DNA of 64,000 nucleotides from Chondrilla cf. caribensis (lineage: Eukaryota > Porifera > Demospongiae > Chondrillida > Chondrillidae), in assembly GCA_964020155.1 (NCBI GenBank), contig OZ026568.1:1924320-1988319 (forward strand), in the 5' to 3' direction. A program made the position numbers and the translations under genes. Below the pieces are notes generated by a model, which was not told where the DNA came from, made no database searches, and saw only the letters and a list, made by a program, of their open reading frames with translations. Each line of letters starts with the position of its first letter. Position 1 is the stretch's first letter. This document shows, piece after piece, positions 1 through 17,569 of the stretch.

Positions 1-353
1 AACTTTTGGAAGGAAATGTGATCCCAATCCCATGTGTCGAGCAGTGGAATATACAATCAAAGTACCTTTTTTTCCTGTGTCGGCATCAGAATACCACCTT
101 GGAAATTCTTTCACAGGCCTGTAAGAATGCTTTGGAAACAGCAAAGTCTTACCACTTGCAGTCAATTGCTTTCCCTCCGATCACATCTCATCAGAAAAAG
201 GATCTACTTGCAAAAACAATGATGGACGTGATCAAGGATTTCAAAGACCAAAATCGAGGTCTTTTGTCTGTCACCATTGTTGTCAAGAAAGATGATCCCA
301 TTCATAATTTTTTTCTCCAAATAATGGAATCTACCGCGTCTCATTGGGAATGA
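1..353 (+). CDS. Macrodomain-like terminal exon, partial (open at window edge)
   Basis: The frame is open from the first bases and ends at a TGA at 351-353. It encodes the C-terminal half of a macrodomain-type fold. Visible motifs are VEQWNIQ, then LCRH, then a helix ending in LQSIAFPPITS, which matches the macrodomain SIAFPxI strand, then a final strand LLSVTIVVKKDD. No start codon is expected because the sequence looks like the last coding exon of a gene beginning left of the window. The same arrangement (QWNIQ, LYLLCR, FIAF, LSVIIKRDD) recurs in broken form at 4393-4893, so this is one unit of a repeated macro-type family. Family assignment rests on these motifs only. ADP-ribose binding cannot be judged because the N-terminal binding loop is absent here. 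Confidence 0.55.
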   Translation, partial: LLEGNVIPIPCVEQWNIQSKYLFFLCRHQNTTLEILSQACKNALETAKSYHLQSIAFPPITSHQKKDLLAKTMMDVIKDFKDQNRGLLSVTIVVKKDDPIHNFFLQIMESTASHWE

Positions 354-2185
354 AAGGAAAGTGCTTTGTAGATTTATGATTGTTTTAATTTGAAGAAAGC
401 TTAAGCTTAGTATGGATTAGGATAAATTAGATTACAATTTCTACTTAATATACTTCATTTACATGAGTGTGTAATATAATAAACAATGACAACTTTTTGT
501 TGTTAATGAACATAACAACATAATATTATAGCTGATGTATTGTATTCGTTCAGTTAATAATTATTATTATAATAAATGTGGCTTATAACCAGCTCCAATA
601 TGGAATAAGTGTATATAATGATCATTATTAGATAATTATTGTTTCAAACTAATATCATATCAATCATATTATAGGTAGCTATAGGCTCTAGCGTGCAGTG
701 TCATGCCGTATAAGTATTATATTATGCAAATTTATTCAGCTGCAGAGTTCTTCCCTGGAATTTATGTAGGGGTAAATATAAACATTATGCTACACTTAGG
801 GCAATGGTTACTCAATATTGCTATATAACCTATACATACATAAAGTTGACCAATTGCAATTAGCCATTTCATATGTGATGTCATAATAAAAATCAGTTTA
901 CAGCAGGCCAAAAAACAGAAAACTCCCTAGCATAATATTTGAAAATAGTCAACAGCAAGGGTTGGCACTATAATATATGTATATATACAAACTATAGAAT
1001 AGGAGACATAGTGCTTGATTTTGAAGGGATATAAAACAAGGTGCCTCAGTATAGCTACCTAGAAAGAACTGTTGAACTAGTTTTTTTTCTCTGTGGAAGC
1101 ATATTGGTAGCTATATACCTTCAGAATTGAAGGCATATCAGACCAATATATATGCCTTAGAGGGGTTCATGATCAATTGCACGTGCATGCAAACCATATA
1201 ACAATAAACTATGCAGTGCAGCATCAGCATCATACATATAATATGGACATGTATAATTGCAAATGGGTCCTTTATTACACTGTATACATGTGGTGTATAT
1301 GTATAGCTACAATGATATTATCATGAATCAGCTTGAATATAATATACCTGCCAATTGCAACACCATTCATATTATACGTAATTATATTATGTTGGATTTC
1401 CATGCTAAAGTCAAGGAGAAAGGCATGTGCCACCCAGCTCTCTGCCATGCATGGGAATTGCAAAATAAGGATCTATAATTATATATATATATATATTATT
1501 ATCATTATTATATACACAGTAGCACAGATCCTGATGATCATTGACAACATACTCCTTACAGACCTACAGCTGACTCCCAATGATATTATGCCTTCAGTGA
1601 TTTCTTTTATATTCTGTAATCCAACTGCTGTATTCATTTTCTAAAGAATATTTTTTGTAGAAGTTGTGGCAAAATATGTACATGTATGTAATACGGAGGT
1701 TAGCAAACTTTTGCACCAATTGATATATATTGAAGGAATTTGGCAGCATCTGTAAAGCCTTCTAGACTAAGTATTGCATAGGAAATGTGATGGGATAAAA
1801 AATTATACTAAAAAGAGCTGAAATCTTCAAGTGCTCCTTTTGAACAAAAGTGGAATCTGTACTCAAGGGAGAAAGTGGTGTATTCAGTGTTTCCTGCTTG
1901 GATATGCAATAGAATTACATTGAATATCAAAATATTGACATTCACATAATTTGATATTTTAGCGAAAAACTGATTTTGGGATAAAATGGTTTGGATGCCT
2001 TTTCACTGCGCATGTACCATATTACATGCATGTGATATTAATGTCTACAATGGTGCATCTTACTTTATACACAATGAATGTGTGCGATAAATATGTCATG
2101 ACCATATCTCAACATAATCCCTTAAATTTATTCGTAATATTGTAATAATATACACAGACTGAAACTGGTATATCATTTTTTCCAG
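354..2185. other. AT-rich non-coding stretch with one macrodomain scrap
   Basis: This gap has no supported gene. It is AT-rich, with short TA-rich runs (for example near 1481-1510) and dispersed ATATTAT motifs. Around 1519-1560 there is a scrap resembling 3077-3122 (AGTAGCACAGATCCT then CATACTCC). It suggests the remains of another macrodomain copy rather than a functional exon. Confidence 0.4.
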
Positions 2186-3236
2186 AGATAAGAGTGAGCA
2201 AAGAGTTGTACAACCATTTGGTCATACCTTGAACTTGGATCCATCTGTTATCAAGGTGATGGATAGATGTCAAATGCTCGACAAGCAGTCCTTAAGGATT
2301 CGTTCCAATTCCACAAGAGTTGATGCTATTGAAAGAGCTGAACAGAAACAGTGGGAGTTCAGCACATCATATTCAGACTTGTTCAAGAGACAAAGAGTTA
2401 TCCAAGAAAGCCTCAGAGTGGAGGAGACCTTACCCCACCACACTCTGACACTGCTAGTATCTACACTGGAAGCACAGTTCCCACAGATCCTATTCAATCC
2501 CGAAGATGACAATGATACTCTCCACTTCCTATCACTGGACCAGTCAGTATGCCCAGCTGTGGAAAAGGCTATCCAAGCCTTTTTATCCAAAAGAACAGAC
2601 ACTCAAAGGCAGCCTCTAAACACTAAAGGGATCACAGAGCAACCTACTATCACACTTCAGATGCCCTACACAATCGTTCCTTGACTGTGAAGAAAGGAGA
2701 TCTAGTAAAGGAAGAGGTGACAGCCATTGTGAATGCAGCTAACGGGTGGCTCAAGCATGAAGGAGGAGTGGCATATGCTATCAATCAGGCCAGTCGTGGT
2801 CAGGTACAGAGGGAGTCAGACCGCGGGTGATAAGGGATAATTCATGACAATGTGTCCCAACTGGTCAAGTGGTTGTCACTGGAGCAGGTGGTGTCCTTCA
2901 ATGTAAGGCTGTCATCCATGCTGTGGGTCCAGATGACAGAGCTAGGAGAATAGGTGATTGTAAGCGGCTTCTGAAGCAAGCTTGTGAGAGTACACTTCGC
3001 TGTGCTAATGATGAAGGCATGCATTCCATAGCTCTTCCTCCTATCAGCTCAGAATAAATACCATACCAAAGAATCCAGTAGCACAGATCCTTATTGACAC
3101 CATACTCCAGTATCCTTACAAGCAAGACTCTTCTGTCAAAGACGTCCATATTGCCATCATTGACCGGTTGACTTTGATGACATTCCTACAATATGCACAG
3201 CAGGTAGCAGATAGCTCCCCATTCATATCACCCTAA
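2186..3236 (+). pseudogene. Broken macrodomain module with preceding linker
   Basis: An acceptor-like TTTTTCCAG ends at 2185 and an open frame runs to a TGA at 2682-2684. The true macrodomain frame then begins one register off. It shows KKGDLVKEEVTAIVNAAN, then LKHEGGVAYAI, the ADP-ribose-binding signature (VNAAN and a GGVA loop). A stop near 2828 and another shift separate this from VVVTGAGG, then VIHAVGP, then SIALPPISSE, which stops at 3055-3057. A third register carries VAQILIDTILQ and HIAIIDRL to about 3234. Three breaks inside one domain argue for a pseudogene. Assembly error is the alternative, which transcript reads would settle. Confidence 0.6.
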
Positions 3237-3771
3237 ACTTCAATCACCTCACACACTTCAGCTCTGGTTTCTTCAACATCTCAACAGCGCTGTCATTTCC
3301 ACCTCCTCTCTTGGAACCAGATACATTGACACTCCTCTTGAAAAGATGCATCGTGAGCTGGTGTTGAAGAAGGGTCACTACCTTTACAGAGATACCGACA
3401 TCGAGATTGCTACAATCTGCAGTGAATTGGGATTCACCAAAGGACTCAACAAGAACCTCAATGACCAACTGATGGGCCAACTGCAGCAAACAGTGGACAG
3501 AAGATACCAGAATGGTAAACCTGACAAGTTTGATGTGTTCACTGTTCACTGTCCACCTTCAACCATTGGTTGTCGCTACCTTGTGGTTGCTAACATCCTG
3601 GATCGTACCCTCGGTAAGCAAAAAGACCATCATAAGTTCCTCCAGCAGATCTTACACAGTGTGTTCAAGGAAGCAGACACCTTGGAGATGCCTACTGTTG
3701 CCATAGTACCAACAATATTTGCCATTGGGGGATTCCCAAAAGACATCATCTCCCCCATTTATCAGGATGTT
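3235..3771 (+). pseudogene. Macrodomain-like module truncated by a MITE
   Basis: This is a continuous frame of about 180 codons without an obvious start. It contains RYIDTPLEKMHRELVLKKG, later GCRYLVVANIL, a helix with LQQILHSVFKEA, then VAIVPTIFAIGGFPKDIISP. The second half follows the macrodomain order (IHAVGP-like strand, long helix, SIAFPxI-like strand, G-x-P-K). The NAAN loop is not recognisable, so this may be a non-binding macro module of the kind found in multi-macro PARPs. The frame runs into the MITE at 3773, exactly in the helix after the IGGFPK motif. The assignment is by layout and is tentative. Confidence 0.45.
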
Positions 3772-3772
3772 C

Positions 3773-4019
3773 TGTCATGCGAAAAGTGGTCCCCACCTAG
3801 AGTGGTCCCCCGGACTTTTTTCGGCACCATATTTGGTCTCCCATATACCATCAATAATGGTTAAGGTTAGGATTTGGGTTAGGATTAAGGTTAATTGGGT
3901 TAGGTTTAGGCACAAGCGTACCATTTAGGACGTCGGAAACCAGTCCGCACCGACTGGTTTTGCCACTATTTCCGGTCTCCGGGGACTGTTTTTGGCAGCG
4001 GACCATATTTTTCGTGACA
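3773..4019. mobile_element. 247-bp MITE with telomere-like interior
   Basis: The left end TGTCATGCGAAAAGTGGTCC and the right end GGACCATATTTTTCGTGACA are imperfect inverted repeats. They are bordered by the direct repeat GTTC (3769-3772 and 4020-4023). The interior holds degenerate GGTTAGG units at about 3862-3910. It encodes nothing. The insertion interrupts the macrodomain-like frame to its left. The superfamily is unassigned. Confidence 0.55.
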
Positions 4020-4229
4020 GTTCAGTCAGTACTAGTTCACTAATGATGAATGCCTCACTGTGTCAGGTTTTTGTCTAGAAGTGAAGAGGATTATTCCAAT
4101 CTTTGTGCTACTGCTAGTTACGTTGTCACTGTCCGCATATCAACCAAATCTCAACCTACGTCTTACATTTTATTGTCAGCTAATTTTAGAAATGAGGTCC
4201 AAGATAATGCCTCTAATGCTGGTCGAACA

Positions 4230-4893
4230 CCATCTGTTGCAGTAATAACAGGTGATCATGACATTGTTCAGTTTGGTGCAGATGCCATAGTCATACCTGT
4301 TAACTTCTCGCTTGATATGAAAGGAGCAACTTCCAAAGCTGTAAATGATACCAGTGGAGGTGATGTATTGAAAAAAATCTTACATTTAAGAGGACGACTT
4401 GTTTGAGGGGGAGGTTTACCCTGTAAAATGCAAGGCTCAGTGGAATATCCAAGCAGATTGGTTGTATCTATTGTGTCGATCCAGATTTGCCAAGATGGAT
4501 ACTCTCAAACATGTCTGTATGTTAGCTCTGGACAGAGCAAAGAATGGTGGTTTGAAATTCATTGCATTTTGACCTGTTACTACATTTGAGGGGAAAGATG
4601 AACTTGCCAAGTCAATGATGGAGGTTTTTGATACATTTCACAGTGATAATATGTCCTTAAGTGTCATTATCAAAAGGGATGATAATAGTTTTCACAAAGC
4701 ACTCATGAAGTTACTCAACTGGACCAGCCTGGAGGAGGATGGTCCGGATAGTGAAACATATGGTTTATTTTGTGATTCTTCAAATAATATTGTTTATATC
4801 AATAACTTTATTATAGTGGTTTGCTGCAGTGACTCCAGAAAAGTAATCAGTAACATTGAGCATAATGTAAGAACACTCAACTTGATCAGATAG
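4230..4893 (+). pseudogene. Broken macrodomain module, same type as 1-353
   Basis: One frame gives VAVITGDHDIVQFGADAIVI, then a degenerate loop (PVNFSLDMKGATSKAVND) where an intact macrodomain would have VNAAN and GGxA, and closes at 4404-4406. One register over, from about 4393, the domain resumes with VYPVKCKAQWNIQADWLYLL, then GLKFIAF. A TGA at 4570-4572 falls exactly where the P of FPPI is expected. After it come ELAKSMMEVF and LSVIIKRDD, ending at 4891-4893. This mirrors the intact exon at 1-353, so the two are duplicates and this one has decayed by one frameshift and one stop. Confidence 0.6.
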
Positions 4894-4909
4894 ATGCTAG
4901 GCATTCATT

Positions 4910-5323
4910 GATTATAAGGAATATAATATTATTATTGTTACCTTTCATGTAATATAATATACGAGCACATACCGAAGTAATAATACTACTGTAACAGTAT
5001 TACCGTTTTGGATAATGGACTATTATCCAAAATGGTTATAGGCCTACGTATGATTTGCAAGAAAATATTATTTTTATTTTCAAATTTGCTTGACCAGTAA
5101 TAAAAAACCGGGATTCCGTATTCAACTGTCATCGAGGTGCTAAACATAATTTAATTCCAATTGCTTCGAATTGGGAATCCTGCACTCGCGGACTTTTGGG
5201 GAATTCCGGTCGTCAAGGATGTCTTACAGTTTGGTAGGCATTGTCTGTAGTTAACTGAGATGTGGAGATCGCTCAACTAATATCATACAGAACTGATAGT
5301 GATCCCGTCCCGTCCTTGAATCG
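4910..5323. other. Intergenic spacer upstream of first P450
   Basis: AT-rich sequence to about 5100, then a more GC-balanced stretch that probably contains the promoter and 5' UTR of the P450 gene beginning at 5324. No TATA box or other core element can be assigned with confidence. Confidence 0.3.
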
Positions 5324-7853
5324 ATGACCAAAATGAATCCAAAGGTCCTCTCTGTGTCTACAGCTATCAAAGGGATGGCGCAATCTTCTTGCCGTGTGAG
5401 TCGGATTCACATTCGGCATACTCACGACCTTCGCCAGATAGATGAGCTCCCTGTGCCGGCTAACAAGTTCAAGTACATCTTCAACTTGATCTTCCCGGGA
5501 AAGCAGGCCCACCGTCGAGCCGAAGAGACCGTTCGCTCAACGGGACGTCTCTATCGGATTCCTATATCCAAGCCGGCGATGGTGATCGTTACAGCGGACC
5601 CAGAACATGTGTCCACAACGTTCAGAAACGAAGGAGAGATACCTGTTCGTCCTGGTGCGGGTCCTCTGGCAGGGTTTATGGAAAAACGCGGATTCGGGAA
5701 AGGATTGGTTTTATCGTAAGTGACCCAGTCGCCATGTAGCCAAGGCAAATAGTGTATAGGGCTAGTACAACTAATAATAGTCATTTTTCTGTTCGTGACT
5801 ATAAAGTGTTGCGTTTTTGAGTTCAGTCATAGGCCGATACTCCGCGGCGCCGTGTAATACGATTTTCCCCAGTACAGAGTAAGCATTCTTATCCTATATT
5901 ATAGTCTACTGTTACACAGTAGAACCATTTACTCAAACCTAGTAACTGCATCAAGGTCTCAATGGATATGGCCACATGCATGAGAATAGTCCATGGGTAT
6001 TTTTCTCAACAGTAAAGTGATTGGCATACAGACGATATGTTGTGCTCATTGAGATATGTTCGGGTAACCTTTGACGTCAGTGATCTAAGCTGTATTCTAC
6101 TGGTTTGGATCAACTCCACAAATGTCAAATATTATCGTTGCAGCTTACATGATGTCTTTTTGGATTATTGTCATGCACCTGTGTATTAAGGCATGACTTC
6201 ATGGTCAACACTTCAGTTCCTTTTCATTCCACACACTAGAGTTTCCCACTGCCTGGTAGTAATTTCAGCCTAATTAAATTACCCCCTTTACCTACATGCA
6301 TTGCCTGACTTAATTAGTGCATTGCATGTGATTCTGTCTGGTGATTCAATTGAGTGACTACCTCAATGTGCACACACTGTAAGGATTCCTGGCAAAATGA
6401 TGCACATGAGTATATATGAGTATAAGTATAGTATAAGTATATATATAAGTTTTGGAACAATTACACTGTCACACACTGCATTTCAGAATATTACATGTAT
6501 GTCATTATGGCCATAATAATATTATGTATTTTAAATATTTTGTGCCCTATATGCATTGTATCACCAATAATGACTTGTTCCTTGGGATGTAGGGACTTGG
6601 AGGAATGGCGTGCTCTCCGTAGCAAATGCAACCAGCAGATTGTCCCTAGGAAAGTGTTGGAGTTCACTCCTCTGATCTACGATGTAGCTGGAGATGTGGT
6701 GCAATACTTCAGAGATCACAGAGGAGTGAATAACTATGTTGATAGCATTCTGGAGCCACTCATGGACTGGTCATTTGAAGGTAATTTAAAATAATATGTT
6801 CTCAAGTAAAACGTTTTGACATTCGATGAGGAGAGGGCAGACAATTAAAGTGATAAAGCATTGGGACTAATTTAAAAGTTTGCCTGCTTTGGTGTTTGTT
6901 TTTGTTATTCCTAGTATATTATCAGGACTTTTGGTGTTTGTTTACAAATTGAATGTTCAACACCCAATAGATTCCCACAGGAAACCTTGTCACTTGCTGC
7001 TGAGAATTGGTTCGCTAGTTACCTATGTTCACCTGGGTTCTTGCATTGTCTAGAGCTGTGTTTGCTTATGTTTTTAGTAATTTTGTTTGCCTGAGGTATG
7101 TATTTAATTTATTCAATATAACTGCAATTCCCCTGTTTTCCAATATGTTCTCCTGTGTACTTCATAATATCTATATAATCACTAATCCAGTATAATGCAC
7201 AACATACAGATCTAGTGCTATGCTATCTATCTATCTATCTAGGTATCTATCTATCTATCTATGTATGCATATTATAGTCCTATATATCTCTCCATACAGC
7301 CATACATGTGACAGCCATGTGACTACCTTGTATAACAATTATTATAATTATTTAAGTTGTATTGTACATCTTGTGGGATTGTATATACATATATAATCAT
7401 TGTATATACATCCATTTACATGTGGTACAGTGTGGAAAATAATAGTAATATTTTGTATTCCTTCGCCCTATAGCAATAGGTATATACATTCTCGGAGAAA
7501 GGCTTAACACCTTCACATCTCCAAGCACGAAAATGAGAGCCTTCCAACGAGCTGCATTACAATACATTGATGACCTATCACCCCTGTTAACCCTTCTCCC
7601 TTTGTACACAATTATTCCCACTCCAAGTAGTGTCCGGTTTGTGATTGCTGTTCGTGAATTAGAAGAGATCACGGAAAGTATTGTTGAAGAAAAGATCATG
7701 AATATAAACTCAAAGATTGACAAAGATGCAGTAGGATTTCTGGACCAGTGGTTACTGAATGATGCTTTCACAAAAGAGGACATATACGTTCTTGTGCGAG
7801 ATTTTCTAGCAGCTGGAATTGATACGGTGAATTAATGTGTATGTGTGTGTGTC

Positions 7854-7939
<86 letters not shown>

Positions 7940-9587
7940 TGTATGTGCATGTGTATGTATATATGTGTATATATGTACATATAGTATACATGTATGTGTG
8001 TATGTGTGGGTTATGGGGTGTAGAAGACACCGATAAGAATTTAATTTTCCCGTATTGGGAATTAGTTACAACCAGTGAAGAAAAATATATTGAATTATTA
8101 CCTTGAACAAACACAAAGTATTGTAATATTCAGTACGAGAGAATTAAATGTAAAATGTACTGAAGAAATGTTGATCCTGTTTGTATATAGTGTGGGTTAT
8201 AAGTGCATGTCACTTCTGTTGAATCATTCCATACCAATGTACATGCTTAGACATCCTTAGCCTCAACGTACATGCTATACGAGCTTGCCAGGAACCCCGA
8301 TGTCCAAGAGAGACTGAGAGAAGAGGTGCTGTCTGTTGTTGGTGAGCACGATGTACCAACAGTACAACATTTACAGAAACTTCACTTTGCAAAGGATATT
8401 ATCACAGAGACATTGAGGTGGGGGTATATATGACATCCGTATGTATAATATTGTCCACTAGATTCACTGTGTTTATGATCCACTGTGTGTATGGTCCCCT
8501 GTGCATATACATATATATTATTCACTTTATGTATGGTTCACTGCATAAATTGCTCACTATGTGTATGGTCCACTGTGGGTATGGTCTACTAGGTGTATGG
8601 TCCACTGTACTCTGCCTATGGTTGACTGTGTGTTTGCATGGATCCACACATATCAAACCCTTCATATTTGATTCCTATATATGCGATATTCACATGAAAT
8701 ACTGTACCGAAAACTCACAGATTATATTTATAATGTACATACTATTAGGTTATATCCAATCATAACCAACAACAGAAGAATGCTTGACAAGGATGTCATA
8801 ATGGACGGTTACAAGATACCAAAAGGGGTAAGGTTGTTTAAAGCAGCTGGGCTAACAGTGTGGAGGTGACACACTGTATGATCTGTATGTCCTTGCAATA
8901 TTCAATAGTAATATCTGTGATTTATGTGGATCTTTGTGATATGAATCTCCATATTAAAGGATCCAATTTTGGCATTTTCTGTTTGCACTGAATTGGACTT
9001 TGATGAGCTGCACAAGTTGAGAATGTGATATCCAGTACCAAATAAAATGCTCCACACACAAAGGTCAAATCCACAAATCAAAATTATTTCCGTGAATTCT
9101 TGGAAAAATTTCAGGCTAAAAGAAAATCCAGCACTATACAGAACAGATAGATTGTGGGATCCTATATATTAATAGTTACTGTATACATAACCCGCTTTAT
9201 AGCGTATATGCAAATATAGTCTATAATAATTGAATGAAGCAACAATAATTATCAATATACACAGTTATTATGCCCCTATTAATTTTATATAAGGACAATG
9301 CTATATATACTGAATGAATATATAAATGTATGATTAATAAACAACACAATTTAATTATTAAATATGCAGGATCAATTAAACAGTAGCTGTTCTTCTAATG
9401 TTTTATCATGTATACATATATACATTTATCATAGACCTGGGTGATGATTGATAGTTACAGCATGTCTAGAGATCCCACTATATTTGAAGACCCTCTGAAG
9501 TTCAATCCTGATCGGTGGACAAGAGAATCAAAGAAGAAGAATGCTTTTGCCCATATTCCCTTCGGTTTTGGTCCAAGAGCTTGTTAT

Positions 9588-9653
<66 letters not shown>

Positions 9654-9709
9654 CATGCGTGTGTGTTGTGTGTTGTGTGTATGTGTATGTGTGTGTGTTA
9701 GTGTGTGTA

Positions 9710-9786
<77 letters not shown>

Positions 9787-10204
9787 TGGGTAGTTATAAA
9801 ATAAGTATGTTATATCAAACTCACATATGTATAATTAAAAGTTTCGTAAAATTAAAATTTAATAATACATGTAAACCTACTCACGATCTCTATAATGCAC
9901 TGTATTTTTCATAGGACGTCGCCTATCAGAAACAGAGCTGACTGTTTTGTTAGTCAAAGTAAGCATTATGCACAAACAAACGATGAGAATATTGGGTCTA
10001 TAAGGGACAGAATTCATGGTTGATCATCGATCATGAAAGTTATCGAAAGTGAATTAAATAAGCTTTTTCATTGAATTTCCTCAATTGAATCAGATGTCGC
10101 GGAATTTCAACCTGGATACAGACCTGACTCACTTGGACTACGCTGGGACGACAGTGATCAAACCTACTGAACCAGTTAGAATACAGTTCAATGACAGGAA
10201 ATAA
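5324..10204 (+). CDS. Mitochondrial-clan cytochrome P450, copy A (8 exons)
   Basis: Exons: 5324-5715, 6593-6780, 7474-7826, 8251-8417, 8749-8827, 9435-9588, 9915-9958, 10094-10204. They total 1,488 nt, 495 aa. All junctions are GT-AG and all phases close. The product is a haem monooxygenase. A basic N-terminus, the early FRNEGEIPVRPG motif and the two arginines after the haem loop (CYGRR) match the mitochondrial clan, which takes electrons from adrenodoxin-type ferredoxins. Visible landmarks: I-helix AAGIDT followed by TSLAS, K-helix ETLR, FNPDRW, and haem loop PFGFGPRACYG with the axial Cys. The start is the first ATG of the frame; a second Met three codons on is equally possible. Exons 1, 3 and 5 differ strongly from copies B and C, while exons 2, 4 and 6 are nearly identical. 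Substrate is unknown. Confidence 0.88.
7206..7265. repeat. (CTAT)n tetranucleotide array in P450 A intron 2
   Basis: About a dozen CTAT units interrupted once by GGTATCTAT, lying mid-intron between exons 2 and 3 of copy A. Confidence 0.8.
7836..7937. repeat. (GT)n array 9 nt after the P450 A exon 3 donor
   Basis: An impure GT array (TGTATGTGTGTGTGTCTGTG, then pure GT) begins 9 nt after the donor GTGAAT at 7827. Exon 3 ends in the I-helix AGIDT codons. Confidence 0.9.
9589..9784. repeat. (GT)n array forming the P450 A exon 6 splice donor
   Basis: The array starts on the base after exon 6, so the donor is the first GT of the array. It consists of about 31 pure GT units, a short interruption (GAGCATGCGTGTG), and a second long GT block to 9784. 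The same junction carries the same repeat in copies B (15492) and C (22127). Confidence 0.92.
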
Positions 10205-10832
10205 TAGCATGAGAATTATTTGTTTGTAATTTGGATTAATATGATATTATACATGCACATCATGTCTCTATTTATCAGATCAACTGTATTTATTGACTTT
10301 ACAATAACATTTATTTATAATTATGAATTGTGATGCACTCAATCCTTGTTAGTTCATTAAGTGTATGCTTATAATAAGCTTGTAAGCCAATACATGAGCT
10401 CCTTAATTGTGTACACACCTGCAATTATAATATATAGAGCCATTGAACATGAAAATATAACTGGTTTGTAATTTGTAATGTATGTCCACCCATGATCACA
10501 TAATATTATGTGCTTGATTTCTTGTTCATTCATTCGAGTTATTAAAGAAAATACCACATGAAATATCGTGGTCATTTGTGCATAAGTTTCGAATTATTTT
10601 AACTGTGCATGCATCCCGTGGCCAGCTTGCCACTGTTGTCAAGATGACGACGTGAACATACAAAGTAGAGTGGAATCAAATCTAATGTACCAAGGAAGTG
10701 ATCGGAAGTTGGCAGTCGTTGGGTAACCGCATTGCGTCATATGGCACCCTGAGTAAGTATGATTGCGTCATCAAGTTTCGCTAAAAACCTTGTTTTCCTT
10801 GTCTGTAATACCTTAATATTTTACATATCGAA
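10205..10832. other. Spacer between P450 copies A and B
   Basis: AT-rich 3' flank of copy A with several AATAAA-like words, followed by the presumed promoter and 5' UTR of copy B. No other gene or repeat is apparent. Confidence 0.3.
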
Positions 10833-16125
<5,293 letters not shown>

Positions 16126-16862
16126 TAAATATCCGATATAGCTAGTTCGATATGATATACAATATAATTTCCTAGACTATATACATCCTCATCATTTTAT
16201 GCTCATATTATTTTTTGTATGTTATATATTATTATATTATTTTATTATAACTCCTATATAAGTGTATACCTTGTGCGATACGAATTATTATGTGCATAAA
16301 ATTTTATCTATCTTCATATTTTTTTCTTCATTACCTTTATTATATTAAATTAATTACACAAGTAAATTACGTAATGCAATAACATCATGGCATTTTATAT
16401 AGAATTATACCATACATCAACACTCAATGCAACTGATGTCTTGAATTATGCATATGATTATTAGGTGGTTTCAATTTAATTGTAGGTTGAGACTTTATTT
16501 ATATAATATTATTGAGAAGCGGGTTGTTGGCTGGGTAACATCTTGTAGATAAGTTCAATGGAATTCTCCAGCCATGGAAATTCTCTTTCATGGAAATCTA
16601 TTGCACCAAATGTTTTAGTAGCTGACTGCTGCCTTCGTGAGCGGTATGTCTACAAGGAGTGTGTGCATTGTTAAATACAAGTGTGTGACAGTTGTGATGA
16701 GTAGGTGATGTATGAATAATATTGAGTGATGCAATGAATAATATTAAATGTCTGGTATTATTGACTCGATCTTCCATTGCCATCACCAGTAGCTACCCAT
16801 TGTTAGATATCAATTGCAAAATATAACAATAAAACTGTCAACAAAATATAACAATAAAACTG
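16126..16862. other. 3' flank of P450 B, no gene seen
   Basis: AT-rich sequence containing poly(A)-signal-like AATAAA words and ATATTATTATATT runs. A 25-nt phrase (AATATAACAATAAAACTGT) occurs twice at about 16816-16863. No coding frame is supportable. Confidence 0.3.
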
Positions 16863-16956
16863 TATACTATATACTGAATGTGAGGGTTACAGTTCTATAT
16901 ATATATATATATTATATATTATAGAACTGTAACCCTCACATTCAGTATATAGTATA
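16863..16956. repeat. Perfect 37-bp inverted repeat (hairpin)
   Basis: Arms 16863-16899 and 16920-16956 are exact reverse complements around a 20-nt AT-only loop. A second, smaller palindrome follows directly: AGCTTATAGTA at 16961-16971 and TACTATAAGCT at 17016-17026, around a (TA)n core. The pair may be a foldback element or a hairpin-forming mobile remnant. Confidence 0.8.
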
Positions 16957-16969
16957 TATCAGCTTATAG

Positions 16970-17018
<49 letters not shown>

Positions 17019-17109
17019 TATAAGCTACATTGCATAGGCTGGGAATATAATAGTTACATAATTTTGGATGAAGTTCAAGTCTTATCCTATAGAGGCATAT
17101 TGTACGCAT

Positions 17110-17559
17110 AAAATAGGAGGTATTACTGCTGGAATAGATCCCAGGTAGCATTCTTTGACATAAGGGTTTTCTACCCAAACGCACCTTCCAACCAATCCAT
17201 ACCAGCCTCAGCGGTATATAAGAAACATGAGAATGAAAAGAAGAGGAAATATGGACAGAGGGTTCGTGAAATTGATTCGTGAAATTGAGAGAGGTGTCTT
17301 TACACCACTGGTTTTTTCAACAAGTGGAGGAATGTCCAAAGAATGCACCATCTTTTACCAAAGATTGGCTGCCCTGACAGCAGACAAAACAGATCAATCC
17401 TATGCCACACTACTTGGATGGATCAGAGTAAGACTCTCATTTGCACTACTCCGTATGGCAATATTATGTATCCGAGGGACAAGATCATCGAGAAATTTCA
17501 TCCCAACAATAGATTCGGTTGCACTTGCATCCGCTGAAGCAGATGTCCCCCTATACTGA
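17110..17559 (+). pseudogene. Retrotransposon-derived C-terminal ORF fragment
   Basis: Translation gives QVAFFDIRVFYPNAPSNQS, then KKHENEKKRKYGQRVREI, then FTPLVFSTSGGMSKECTIFY, then LGWIRVRLSFALLRMAILC, with a stop after 17556. I recognise this as the conserved tail seen after reverse transcriptase in many invertebrate non-LTR retrotransposon proteins. A 13-bp tandem duplication (TTCGTGAAATTGA twice, about 17264-17290) shifts the frame between VREI and the FTPLVF part. No reverse transcriptase core is present, so this is a 5'-truncated relic. Confidence 0.55.
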
Positions 17560-17569
17560 ACATTTGTTG

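Noticed and set aside
3862..3910. Possible interstitial telomere (GGTTAGG-like run)
   Set aside because: The units are degenerate and lie inside a MITE with inverted ends. Nothing else suggests a chromosome end or fusion.
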